A DNA stretch of 64,000 nt from positions 1 through 64,000 of the forward strand of contig NZ_PYGA01000005.1 in the NCBI RefSeq assembly GCF_003014485.1. Direction: 5' to 3'. The position numbers were made by a program, and so were the translations under genes. Position 1 is the first letter of the stretch. Every line of letters starts with the position of its first letter. A model generated the notes under the pieces. The model was not told the DNA's origin, did no database searches, and was given only the letters and a program-made list of their open reading frames with translations. Shown here piece by piece: positions 9,514 to 18,562 of this stretch. The stretch comes from Murinocardiopsis flavida (GTDB lineage: Bacteria; Actinomycetota; Actinomycetes; Streptosporangiales; Streptosporangiaceae).

Positions 9514-11091
9514 TCAGCCGCCGGAGCCCGGCGGCGGGCCGTCGCCGCGCGGCCCGTCCTCGTCCGGCGCAGGGGGCGCGGGAGGCGCGGAGGGCGCGTC
9601 GGCGGGCGGGCCCGCGGTGCCTCCTGCCGCGAAGGAGTCCAGGGCCGCGGTGCTGCCCACCCGGTTCAGGTTGGACTTGCGGTAGGAGTACGCGAAGTAG
9701 ATGATCAGCCCGAGCAGCAGCCAGACGCCGAACCGCGCCCAGGTGTGCCACTCGAGGAAGTAGATCAGCCACAGGCTGAACACCACGCCGATGATGGGCA
9801 CCACGGGCATGCCCGGCGTGCGGAAGGTGCGGGGCAGGTCCGGGCGCTTGTAGCGCAGCACGATCACGGCGATGCAGACCACGATGAACGCCGACAGGAT
9901 GCCGATGTTGGTCAGCTCGGCCACCGAGACGATGTCGATGAACCCGGCCAGCACGGCCGAGACGATGCCCGCGATCCAGGTGACCCGGACCGGGACGCTG
10001 TGCTTGGCGTCGGTCTTGGCGAACCACTTCGGCAGCAGCCCGTCGCGGCTCATCGCGAACCAGACCCGGGTCGCGCCCATCATGAACGTGAACATGACGG
10101 TGAGGATGCTCAGCACGGCGCCGATGGCGATGAGGTTGGCCAGCCAGCCCAGCCCGACCGCGCCGAATGCGGCGGAGAAGCCCGCGGTGGGGTCGATCTC
10201 GGTGTAGTTCTGCATGCCCGTCAGCACGAGCGAGGCGAGGACGTACAGCACCATCGAGATGAGCAGCGAGTAGATGATCGCCTTCGGCATGTGCCGCTGG
10301 GCGTCCTTGGACTCCTCGGCCGCCGTGCTCATCGCGTCGTAGCCGAACACGGCGAAGAAGACCAGCGCCGCGCCCCCCATGGTGCCGGCCACCCCGCCGG
10401 GGAAGAACGGGTTGTAGTTCGCCGTGTCGACGTAGAACACGCCGACGAGGATGATGACCAGCACGATCGTGAGCTTCATCGCCACGAAGACGGTCTCGAA
10501 CCGGGCGGCGTTCTTCATGCCGCGGGTCAGCAGGAACGCGATACCGAGACACAGCAGGACAGCGAACAGGTTCACCTTGTAGCTGCCGTCGGCGACCCCT
10601 TCCGGCTCGGTGCCGGGCGCCCCCGACATCCACAGCGGGAGGTTCAGTCCGATCCCGTTCAGGAAGAAGTCGAAGTAGCCGGATATCCCGATGGCGACCA
10701 CCGAGACGATCGCCACGTATTCGAGCAGCAGGTCCCAGCCGATGAACCAGCCGATGATCTCGCCGAGCACCATGTACCCGTAGGTGTAGGCCGACCCGGC
10801 CCGCGGGATGAGGCCGGCGAACTCGGCGTAGGAGAATGCCGCGGCGGCGCTCGCGACACCGGCGATCAGGAACGAGAACATGACCGCCGGCCCTGCACCG
10901 TCCCTTGCGACCGCGCCGGCGAGCGAGAAGACGCCGGCGCCGATGATCGCGCCGACGCCGATGGCGGTGAGCTGCCACAGGCCGAGGGACTTGGCGAGGC
11001 CGCCGCCCTCGGGTACCTCCTCCACACCGTCGAACGGCTTTCGCCGGAACACGCCCCTTCCGGGGCTGAGATTATGCTGACCGGTTGCCAT
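9514..11091 (-). CDS. APC-family amino acid permease
   Basis: A 525-residue cytoplasmic-membrane transporter with about twelve hydrophobic segments. The first segment carries the APC signature GVGAIIGAGVFSLAG, near residue 50, and a later one VFFAVFGYDAMSTAAEESKD. This resembles cationic amino acid/polyamine transporters, but the substrate is not decidable from sequence. The C-terminal 45 residues are a Pro/Ala/Gly-rich cytoplasmic tail. The start at 11091 has ACAGGAAA upstream. It converges with the proline regulator; a shared GTTGTCCGAT motif (7732 and 11283) hints that it could belong to the same regulon, which is inference. Confidence 0.9.
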   Translation of the reverse strand: MATGQHNLSPGRGVFRRKPFDGVEEVPEGGGLAKSLGLWQLTAIGVGAIIGAGVFSLAGAVARDGAGPAVMFSFLIAGVASAAAAFSYAEFAGLIPRAGSAYTYGYMVLGEIIGWFIGWDLLLEYVAIVSVVAIGISGYFDFFLNGIGLNLPLWMSGAPGTEPEGVADGSYKVNLFAVLLCLGIAFLLTRGMKNAARFETVFVAMKLTIVLVIILVGVFYVDTANYNPFFPGGVAGTMGGAALVFFAVFGYDAMSTAAEESKDAQRHMPKAIIYSLLISMVLYVLASLVLTGMQNYTEIDPTAGFSAAFGAVGLGWLANLIAIGAVLSILTVMFTFMMGATRVWFAMSRDGLLPKWFAKTDAKHSVPVRVTWIAGIVSAVLAGFIDIVSVAELTNIGILSAFIVVCIAVIVLRYKRPDLPRTFRTPGMPVVPIIGVVFSLWLIYFLEWHTWARFGVWLLLGLIIYFAYSYRKSNLNRVGSTAALDSFAAGGTAGPPADAPSAPPAPPAPDEDGPRGDGPPPGSGG

Positions 11092-11552
11092 GTCGTTTCC
11101 TGTCACGTGTGCGGATACGGGGGGCGCGGGCGGTCCGGTTCTTTTTCGGGGGTCACCGGCCAGCCCGCCGAGTGCGGTGCTACGGAAGGACTCCGGTGCC
11201 AGCCGCCACACGGTATCCCCGCACCGTACGCCCACACCCGCCCTCGTGGCCTGTTCCATGTCACTACAGTTCGGCGACATCGTTGTCCGATCGGACCAAG
11301 GCACCCGGCGCCCGGCGCGTGAAGAGGCCCTCGCTTGAGGGGGCTGCCGCGCGAGGCCGCCCTCGCAGGACAAGGCCGCCGTCGCGGATGCGAAGCACCA
11401 CGGTGCCCTTCGACCGCCAGAGCCCGGCCACAGCTCGGTCACCGACCGGGTACACGTCTGGAGCGAATTCCGCAGCGTGGTGCGCACGCCGCCGGATGCT
11501 TCGCAATCGCGACGGCAGTCCGTCCGCTGTGGCGACAGCATCGATTCAGAGG
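11092..11552. other. Upstream region of the permease, no gene seen
   Basis: No convincing gene. It holds a perfect 12-bp palindrome GTCCGATCGGAC at 11285-11296 that may be an operator for the permease, and the 3' flank of the tRNA-like gene. The rest is GC-rich with no recognised motif. Confidence 0.45.
11283..11296. promoter_or_regulatory. Palindrome upstream of the permease
   Basis: GTTGTCCGATCGGAC includes the perfect palindrome GTCCGATCGGAC. Its left part, GTTGTCCGAT, is identical to 7732-7741 next to the PucR-type gene. It lies about 190 bases before the permease start. Confidence 0.35.
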
Positions 11553-11626
11553 TGCCCCCGGTCGGACTCGAACCGACACTTGTGACCCTTTTAGGGGGCC
11601 TGCCTCTACCATTGGGCTACGAGGGC
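11553..11626 (-). tRNA. tRNA or tRNA-like gene with a non-standard anticodon loop
   Basis: Seventy-four bases fold into a cloverleaf: acceptor GCCCTCG/CGGGGGC with one G-U pair, a three-pair D stem (GCC/GGC), anticodon stem GGCCC/GGGTC, a six-base variable region and a perfect T arm GTCGG-TTCGAGT-CCGAC, then discriminator A73. CCA is not encoded. The anticodon loop reads CCTAAAA, so by position the anticodon is UAA (leucine UUA codons) with C instead of the near-universal U at position 33. A normal leucine tRNA has a long variable arm, which this lacks. It may be a degenerate gene, or a tRNA with a special role. Confidence 0.65.
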
Positions 11627-11693
11627 CCGTTCATCATACCGGCCCCGACCGAATTCGCCGCGTTCGCACCGGTTTCCGGCGATTGGGCAATGC

Positions 11694-11725
11694 AACGGCC
11701 GCCTCCTGCGCAGGAGGCGGCCGTT
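11694..11725 (-). terminator. Terminator of the NADH dehydrogenase gene
   Basis: A perfect 15-bp inverted repeat AACGGCCGCCTCCTG/CAGGAGGCGGCCGTT lies 22 bases beyond the stop codon. It separates this gene from the tRNA-like gene transcribed in the same direction. Confidence 0.85.
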
Positions 11726-11747
11726 TCGGTCGTGCGGGGCCCGGTGT

Positions 11748-13124
11748 TCAGCTCACTCGGCGCAGGAGCTGACCGTTCTCGATCTGGGGCTTGCTCGCGT
11801 GCTCGAACGCCTGGCGCGGCGCCGCCATCTCCGGCATCGAGGCGAGGTCGCGGCGGAGGAACAGGCCGAGCGTCCAGTCGGCGAGCACCCGCAGCTTGCG
11901 GTTGAAGGTGGGGACCGCGAACAGGTGGTACCCGCGGTGGGCCCACCACGCGAGCCGCCCGGTGAGCTTGATCCGGCCGAACATCTGGGCCGCCCCCTTG
12001 TGCAGGCCGAGGCCCGCGACCGCGCCCAGGTTCTGGTGCCGGTAGGGCGCGGGGGTGCCGCCGCGCAGGACGGCGGCGACGTTGTCGGCGAGGACCGGCG
12101 CCTGGCGCACCGCGTTCTGCGCGTTGGGCGGGTAGAACCCGCCGTCGCCGTCGGGGACCTGGGCGTTGTCGCCGCCGGCGAACGCGTTCTCGACCCCGTT
12201 CACCATGAGGTACTCGTTGGTGTCGACGTGCCCCTTGGGCCCGAGCGGCAGGTCGCCGGCCTGCACGACCGGGCTCGGCTTCACACCGGCGGTCCACACC
12301 AGGGTGCCGGCCTCGAACTCGGTGCCGTCGCTGAGCACCATGTGCTGGTCGACGGCCGACTCCAGGCGGGTGCTCAGCCGGACGTCGATACCGCGCTGGC
12401 GGAGCTGCGACAGCGCCTTCTGGCCGACGTCGGCGCCGACCTCCGGGAGGATCTTGTCGGCGGCCTCGACCAGGTAGAAGTGCAGGTCGTCCATTCCGAT
12501 GGAGGGGTAGATGCGCGTGGCGTCGCGCGCGAGGTCCTCCAGTTCGGCGACCGCCTCGGCACCGGCGAACCCGCCGCCGACGAACACGAAGTTCAGCGCC
12601 TTGCGCCGCACGGCGGGGTCGCTGGTGGAGTCGGCGATGTTGAGCTGCTCCAGCACGTGGTTGCGCAGGTAGGCGGCCTCTTCGACGGTCTTGATGCCGA
12701 TGCCCCACTCGGCGAGGCCGGGGACGGGCAGGGTGCGCGAGACCGCTCCGGCCGCCATGACGATGACGTCGTAGTCGATGCGGCGGGGCTCGCCCACGTT
12801 CGGCTCGAAGTCGACCGCGCGCCCGGCGTGGTCGATCCGGATGACCCGGCCGTTGAGGACCCTGGTGCGCTTGAAGACCTTGCGCAGCGGGACGACGACG
12901 TTGCGCGGGGAGATGCTGCCCGCAGCGGTCTCGGGCAGGAACGGCTGGTAGGTCATGTAGGAGTTGGGGTCCACAACGGTGATGCTCGCCTCGCCGGGGC
13001 CGAGCTTGCGCTCCAGCCGGCGGGCGGTGTACATGCCCAGGTATCCGCCGCCCACGATGAGCACGTGCGGAACCTTCTCGTCGCCTCCGCCGGGAACCAA
13101 CCGGTAGTTCCTGCTCTCCGTCAT
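11748..13124 (-). CDS. ndh: Type II NADH dehydrogenase (NAD(P)/FAD oxidoreductase)
   Basis: A 458-residue single-subunit flavoprotein that passes electrons from NADH to menaquinone without pumping protons. The FAD-binding fold is VLIVGGGYLGMYTARRLERK near residue 20, the NAD-binding fold FVFVGGGFAGAEAVAEL near 180, and the C-terminal FAD contact AFAGGDNAQVPD followed by the quinone-side PPNAQNAVRQAP. The C-terminal amphipathic region anchors it to the membrane. The ATG at 13124 follows GGCGGAAGAG; frames further upstream lack a ribosome site. Two Rex-like boxes lie in the leader region, so redox control by NADH/NAD ratio is likely. Confidence 0.92.
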   Translation of the reverse strand: MTESRNYRLVPGGGDEKVPHVLIVGGGYLGMYTARRLERKLGPGEASITVVDPNSYMTYQPFLPETAAGSISPRNVVVPLRKVFKRTRVLNGRVIRIDHAGRAVDFEPNVGEPRRIDYDVIVMAAGAVSRTLPVPGLAEWGIGIKTVEEAAYLRNHVLEQLNIADSTSDPAVRRKALNFVFVGGGFAGAEAVAELEDLARDATRIYPSIGMDDLHFYLVEAADKILPEVGADVGQKALSQLRQRGIDVRLSTRLESAVDQHMVLSDGTEFEAGTLVWTAGVKPSPVVQAGDLPLGPKGHVDTNEYLMVNGVENAFAGGDNAQVPDGDGGFYPPNAQNAVRQAPVLADNVAAVLRGGTPAPYRHQNLGAVAGLGLHKGAAQMFGRIKLTGRLAWWAHRGYHLFAVPTFNRKLRVLADWTLGLFLRRDLASMPEMAAPRQAFEHASKPQIENGQLLRRVS

Positions 13125-13172
13125 CGTCTCTTCCGCCCCTTGGTACCGAATACTCGCCGCCACCGTTGGCGG

Positions 13173-13190
13173 CAAGATCGAGCGATCTTG
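13173..13190. promoter_or_regulatory. Perfect palindrome in the ndh leader
   Basis: CAAGATCG and CGATCTTG pair perfectly around AG, about 50 bases before the ndh start. It may be an operator or an mRNA hairpin; no known regulator site was matched. Confidence 0.35.
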
Positions 13191-13276
13191 TCCGACTGGA
13201 ATCGGGGAGGCCGAGTTCAGCCGGAAGAAGATGCTTCCTTTCCTGCGAGCGGGGATTCGTCCCGCCCCTCGCCTGC

Positions 13277-13294
13277 TTGTGCATTCTTTCACAA
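13277..13294. promoter_or_regulatory. Rex operator-like box 1
   Basis: TTGTGCATTCTTTCACAA agrees with the Rex consensus TTGTGAA-N4-TTCACAA at all but one fixed position. Rex represses respiratory genes when NADH is low, and ndh is a known Rex target in Streptomyces. Position is about 150 bases before ndh. Confidence 0.7.
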
Positions 13295-13380
13295 GCACTT
13301 CGCGACAGGGAAGGCCGGGCGTCGATAGCTTTGTACCGCCCCGCGACCGAAAATTTGCATAAACTTGCAGGTCAAAGGGG

Positions 13381-13398
13381 TTGTGAACGCGTTAACGG
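13381..13398. promoter_or_regulatory. Rex operator-like box 2 (imperfect)
   Basis: TTGTGAACGCGTTAACGG has a perfect left half of the Rex box, including the CGCG centre seen in Streptomyces sites, and a poor right half. With box 1 about 100 bases away, cooperative binding is possible. Confidence 0.5.
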
Positions 13399-13420
13399 AC
13401 CCTGTGCGGGGTGATCGGAC

Positions 13421-14407
13421 TCACGTGGTATCGGCGAGGCTCAGGCTCCACGCCAGACCGTCGAGGATGTCGTGCTCACCTGCGAGGAACCCGGCGGCCC
13501 CGACCCGGTCGATGACCCGGTCGAGGATGAGCGCGCCGGCGCCGATGACGTCGACCCGGCCCGGGTGCATGACCCCGATCGCCGCGCGCTCGTCGTGCGA
13601 CATGGCCAGCAGCTCCCGCGCGATCGCGTGGGTCCGCTCCGCCGACACCCGGGCGTGGTGGATGCGCTCGGGGTCGTACTCGGGCAGGTCGAGTTCGATC
13701 CCGGCGACGGTGGTCGCGGTGCCGGCGACGCACACCACGGTGCCGGCCTGCTTCAGCGGGACCACCGCAGCGGCCTGCTCCAGCGCGGCGTCGATGTCGG
13801 CGGTGGCGGCGTCGATCTGGGCGGCGGTGGGCGGGTCGTCGGCGAGGTGGCGCTCGGTCATCCGCACGCAGCCGATGTCGACCGAGCGGGCCGCCCGCAC
13901 CGGAGACTCCGCGCCGGTGCCGTCGTGCCCGATGACGAACTCGGTGGAGCCGCCGCCGATGTCGACCACCAGGAACGGGCCGGGGAACGCGGCGTCGCCG
14001 TCGGCCTCCAGTTCGGCGGTCGCCCCGATGAACGACAGCGCGGCCTCTTCGTCACCGGTGATGACCTCGGGCTCGACCCCGATGATCGCGCGCACCCCGT
14101 CGACGAACTCCTGCCGGTTGGCGGCGTCGCGGGTGGCGCTGGTGGCGGCCATGCGGACGGTGGCGGGGCCGAACTCCACGCCGTGGGACTCCATGAGCTC
14201 CGCGTAGCCGCGCAGCGCCTCGAAGGTCCGCTCCAGCGCCTCGGGGTCGAAGCGGCCGGTGCGGTCGACCCCCTGGCCCAGCCGGACGATCTCCATGCGC
14301 CGCACGAGGTCCAGGAGCTGGACGTCCTCGCCGCCGTCGGCGACGACGGCGCTGATGAGCAGCCGGATGGAGTTCGTGCCGCAGTCGATCGCGGCGACGG
14401 TGTGCAT
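13421..14407 (-). CDS. Ppx/GppA phosphatase family protein (exopolyphosphatase)
   Basis: A 328-residue member of the ASKHA-fold Ppx/GppA family, which removes phosphate from polyphosphate or pppGpp. Phosphate-binding motifs are AAIDCGTNSIRLLI at the N-terminus and VVDIGGGSTEFVIG near residue 155; the conserved glutamate lies in VITGDEEAALSF. The ATG at 14407 has GGTGAG upstream; a GTG four codons earlier (14419) is an alternative. It lies at the end of the eno-ftsB-DUF501-ppx run, a typical actinobacterial order. Short actinobacterial Ppx proteins can have weak or GTP-directed activity, so the substrate is not certain. Confidence 0.9.
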   Translation of the reverse strand: MHTVAAIDCGTNSIRLLISAVVADGGEDVQLLDLVRRMEIVRLGQGVDRTGRFDPEALERTFEALRGYAELMESHGVEFGPATVRMAATSATRDAANRQEFVDGVRAIIGVEPEVITGDEEAALSFIGATAELEADGDAAFPGPFLVVDIGGGSTEFVIGHDGTGAESPVRAARSVDIGCVRMTERHLADDPPTAAQIDAATADIDAALEQAAAVVPLKQAGTVVCVAGTATTVAGIELDLPEYDPERIHHARVSAERTHAIARELLAMSHDERAAIGVMHPGRVDVIGAGALILDRVIDRVGAAGFLAGEHDILDGLAWSLSLADTT

Positions 14408-14480
14408 GGCCCCGCTCACCGCCGCCCGCCGTCCGCGCCGCGGTGCGCGGCTCCGGTGGCCGTGGGGTCTGCTGTGGGGC

Positions 14481-15143
14481 TCATGTGCGGTCCTCGGTGG
14501 GGTGGTCGGTGCGGTGACCGGTGGGGTGGTCGGTGGGGTGGCCGGTGGGGTGGTCGGTCGGCGTTGCAGTCGGCGTGCCGGCCTGCGGATCGGACGGCGG
14601 GGCGTCGTCGGGGTCGGCGTGCACGCACGGGCCCTCGGCCCACCAGTCGGGCAGGGCGTCGAGGGCTTCGCGGCCGAACGGGTTGCCGCCCGGCGCGGCG
14701 AGTTCGTGGGCGACGAGCGCGTGCAGGCACTTCACCCGCTCGGGCATGCCGCCCGCGGTCTGGGTGGTGGCGGGCAGCGGGTCGACGCCGTCGGCGCGGG
14801 CGAGGTCGTCGCGCTCGGCGCGGTAGGACGCGTGCGCGCGCTCGTAGACCGCGCGCAGCTCGGGGTCCTCGGCGAGGCGCGCCTGCATCGTGCGCATGAC
14901 GCCGTCGGCCTCGAGGGTCCCGATGGCGGAGGCGGCGCGCGGGCAGGTCAGGTAGTACAGCGTGGGGAACGGGGTGCCGTCGGGGAGTCGGGGCGCGGTG
15001 CGCACCACATCGGGGTTGCCGCACGGGCAGCGGTGCGCGACCCCGCGCACCCCGCGCGGCGGCCGGCCGAGCTGGCGTTCGACGGCGACGGCGTCGGCAC
15101 TGGTGAACGGCCCCGGAGGGGCGGTGTGATCGGCGGAAGTCAT
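14481..15143 (-). CDS. DUF501 domain protein
   Basis: A 220-residue member of DUF501, a family of unknown function nearly always placed between ftsB and ppx in actinobacteria. Typical parts are VERQLGRPPRGVRGVAHRCPCGNPDVV, YYLTCP and ERVKCLHALVAHELA; the cysteines at CPCG, LTCP and VKCLH could bind metal. The C-terminal 30 residues are a tail of repeated PTDHPTGH units, encoded by a 12-15-bp tandem repeat at about 14500-14560, which is outside the conserved domain. The start at 15143 has only a weak ribosome site. Probably co-transcribed with ftsB. Confidence 0.85.
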   Translation of the reverse strand: MTSADHTAPPGPFTSADAVAVERQLGRPPRGVRGVAHRCPCGNPDVVRTAPRLPDGTPFPTLYYLTCPRAASAIGTLEADGVMRTMQARLAEDPELRAVYERAHASYRAERDDLARADGVDPLPATTQTAGGMPERVKCLHALVAHELAAPGGNPFGREALDALPDWWAEGPCVHADPDDAPPSDPQAGTPTATPTDHPTGHPTDHPTGHRTDHPTEDRT

Positions 15144-15204
15144 CTCGGTCGCCAGGATATCGGCCGCTGCCGGGCCCCGGTTCCCCGCCGCGCGCCGGAA
15201 GCCG

Positions 15205-15310
15205 CCGATCAGGGGCCGCCGACCGGGGCCGGATCAGGGCCGCCGATCAAGGGCCGGGGTCATCGGGCCGGGCTCATTGGGCCGGGCTCATCGGGCCGGG
15301 CTCATTGGGA
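15205..15310. repeat. Short tandem repeats at the ftsB stop
   Basis: Four units of about 14-15 bases of the form GGCCGGGCTCATTG lie at about 15258-15308 and include the ftsB stop codon. Just before them are imperfect copies of AGGGCCGCCGATCA. They separate ftsB from DUF501 and look like slippage expansions. Confidence 0.7.
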
Positions 15311-15781
15311 CGGCGGCTGGGCCTCGGGGATCTTCTCGCTCTTCGGTTCGGCCTGGTCGGCCTCCTGCACCGACTTCCACAGCTGCGTGAACCACGGGTC
15401 GGCGGACTTCGGCGCGCGCTTCACCCCGGTGTCCTCGTCCTCGTCGCCGACGACGACGTACGCCTTCTCGTCGGGGTACTGGTAGTGCAGCCGGGTGCGC
15501 GCCTCCTGCTCGATGTAGGGGCGCTGCTGGAGCTCGTCGTGGCGCCGGTCGAGCTCGGCGACGTTCTCCTTGGTGCGCGCGTTCTCCTCGCGCAGCTCGG
15601 TGATCTCGGCGCGCTGGGCGATGTACTCGCGCAGCGGGTACGCCAGGCTCAGCGCGATCACGCACACGACGAGGGCGAGGATCGCGGCCCTGCTGGTGAG
15701 GGCGGGGCGGCCGCGCGCCGCACCGGCGGGCCCCGCCGACTCGCGGCGGGGCCTCTTCGGCTTCTCGGACTTCGGGGCCAT
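15302..15781 (-). CDS. ftsB: Septum formation initiator FtsB/DivIC
   Basis: A 159-residue bitopic membrane protein of the divisome, expected to pair with FtsL and FtsQ. It has a basic cytoplasmic N-terminus (residues 1-32), one membrane segment (about 33-52, AAILALVVCVIALSLAY) and a coiled coil (about 55-90) rich in heptads of Leu, Glu and Arg. The DivIC signature PYIEQEARTRLHYQYPDE follows. The acidic, proline-rich C-terminus is typical of actinobacteria. It starts 11 bases after the enolase stop, so it shares the eno transcript. Confidence 0.92.
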   Translation of the reverse strand: MAPKSEKPKRPRRESAGPAGAARGRPALTSRAAILALVVCVIALSLAYPLREYIAQRAEITELREENARTKENVAELDRRHDELQQRPYIEQEARTRLHYQYPDEKAYVVVGDEDEDTGVKRAPKSADPWFTQLWKSVQEADQAEPKSEKIPEAQPPSQ

Positions 15782-15792
15782 GACCTGGGAGC

Positions 15793-17460
<1,668 letters not shown>

Positions 17461-18393
17461 ATGCAGACCCTGATCCTCCTCGCCGTCGCCGGGCTCCTCG
17501 CCCAGCTGGTCGACGGCAGCCTCGGCATGGCCTACGGCGTCACGCTGACAACACTGCTGCTGGTCATCGGCACCAACCCGGCGGCGGCCTCGGCGACCGT
17601 GCACCTCGCGGAGATCGGCACCACCCTCGCGTCCGGCATCTCCCACTGGAAACTCGGCAACGTCGACTGGAAGGTGGTCCGCCGGATCGCCATCCCCGGT
17701 GCCATCGGCTCCTTCGCCGGGGCGACCTTCCTGAGCCGGCTCTCCACCGAGGCCGCCGAACCGGTGATGTCGGGCCTGCTCCTGGCGCTCGGCATCTACA
17801 TCCTCGTCCGCTTCACCGCGTGGGGCACCCCCCGCGGCAACCTCGGCAAGCCGCTGCGCAAGCGGTTCCTCACGCCGGTCGGCCTGTTCGGCGGCTTCGT
17901 CGACGCCACCGGCGGCGGCGGGTGGGGGCCCGTGGGCACGCCCGCCCTGCTCGCCAGTGGGCGCATCGAACCGCGCAAGGTGATCGGCTCCATCGACACC
18001 AGCGAGTTCATCGTCGCGGTCGCCGCGAGCCTGGGCTTCCTCTACGGCCTCGGCCACGAGAACATCAACTTCGCGTGGGTCGGCGTCCTGCTGCTCGGCG
18101 GGGTGATCGCCGCGCCGATCGCCGCCTGGATCGTCCGGCACGTGCCGCCGCGGGTCCTCGGCTCGCTCGTCGGCGGCGTCATCGTCTTCACCAACATGCG
18201 CACCATCCTGCGCAGCGAGTGGATCGACGCCTCCGGCGGCGCACAGACCGCCGCCTACATCGCCCTCGCCCTGGTCTGGATCGGGGCCGTCGCCTGGTCG
18301 GTGCGCGCGCACCTGGCGGACCGCCGCCTGGAGCGCGAACTCGCCGCCGGCACACCCCCCGACGCCGAGGAGCCCGTCGAAGCCAGGGAGTGA
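17461..18393 (+). CDS. TSUP (TauE/SafE) family permease
   Basis: A 310-residue membrane protein with about eight hydrophobic segments in two repeats, as in the TauE/SafE family of anion exporters (sulfite, sulfoacetate and related acids). The repeated feature is LVDGSLGMAYGV at the N-terminus and GFVDATGGGGWGPVGTPALL in the second half. The ATG at 17461 was preferred over 17440 because GGGAAGG precedes it by 11 bases. It stands alone, so the substrate is unknown. A link to the sulfur genes of this window is only a possibility. Confidence 0.85.
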   Translation: MQTLILLAVAGLLAQLVDGSLGMAYGVTLTTLLLVIGTNPAAASATVHLAEIGTTLASGISHWKLGNVDWKVVRRIAIPGAIGSFAGATFLSRLSTEAAEPVMSGLLLALGIYILVRFTAWGTPRGNLGKPLRKRFLTPVGLFGGFVDATGGGGWGPVGTPALLASGRIEPRKVIGSIDTSEFIVAVAASLGFLYGLGHENINFAWVGVLLLGGVIAAPIAAWIVRHVPPRVLGSLVGGVIVFTNMRTILRSEWIDASGGAQTAAYIALALVWIGAVAWSVRAHLADRRLERELAAGTPPDAEEPVEARE

Positions 18394-18562
18394 TCCCGGC
18401 GACCCGTATCCTGGCGGTCCGCGGCCACATCCGGCCGCGGACCGCTGCTGTTCGGGGGCGTTCGGCGGCCGGTCGCCGTACCGCGCGAGCCGTCGGGCCC
18501 GAATGGAGTAGCAGCGCGCCGTTCGGTCAGATACGGGGGTGAGTCGCGGATATTGGAGGGCG

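Noticed and set aside
11553-11626. An amber suppressor tRNA that would explain the TAG in the 42.4-43.4 kb gene
   Set aside because: An amber suppressor needs the anticodon CUA at positions 34-36; this loop gives UAA, so it cannot read UAG by normal pairing.
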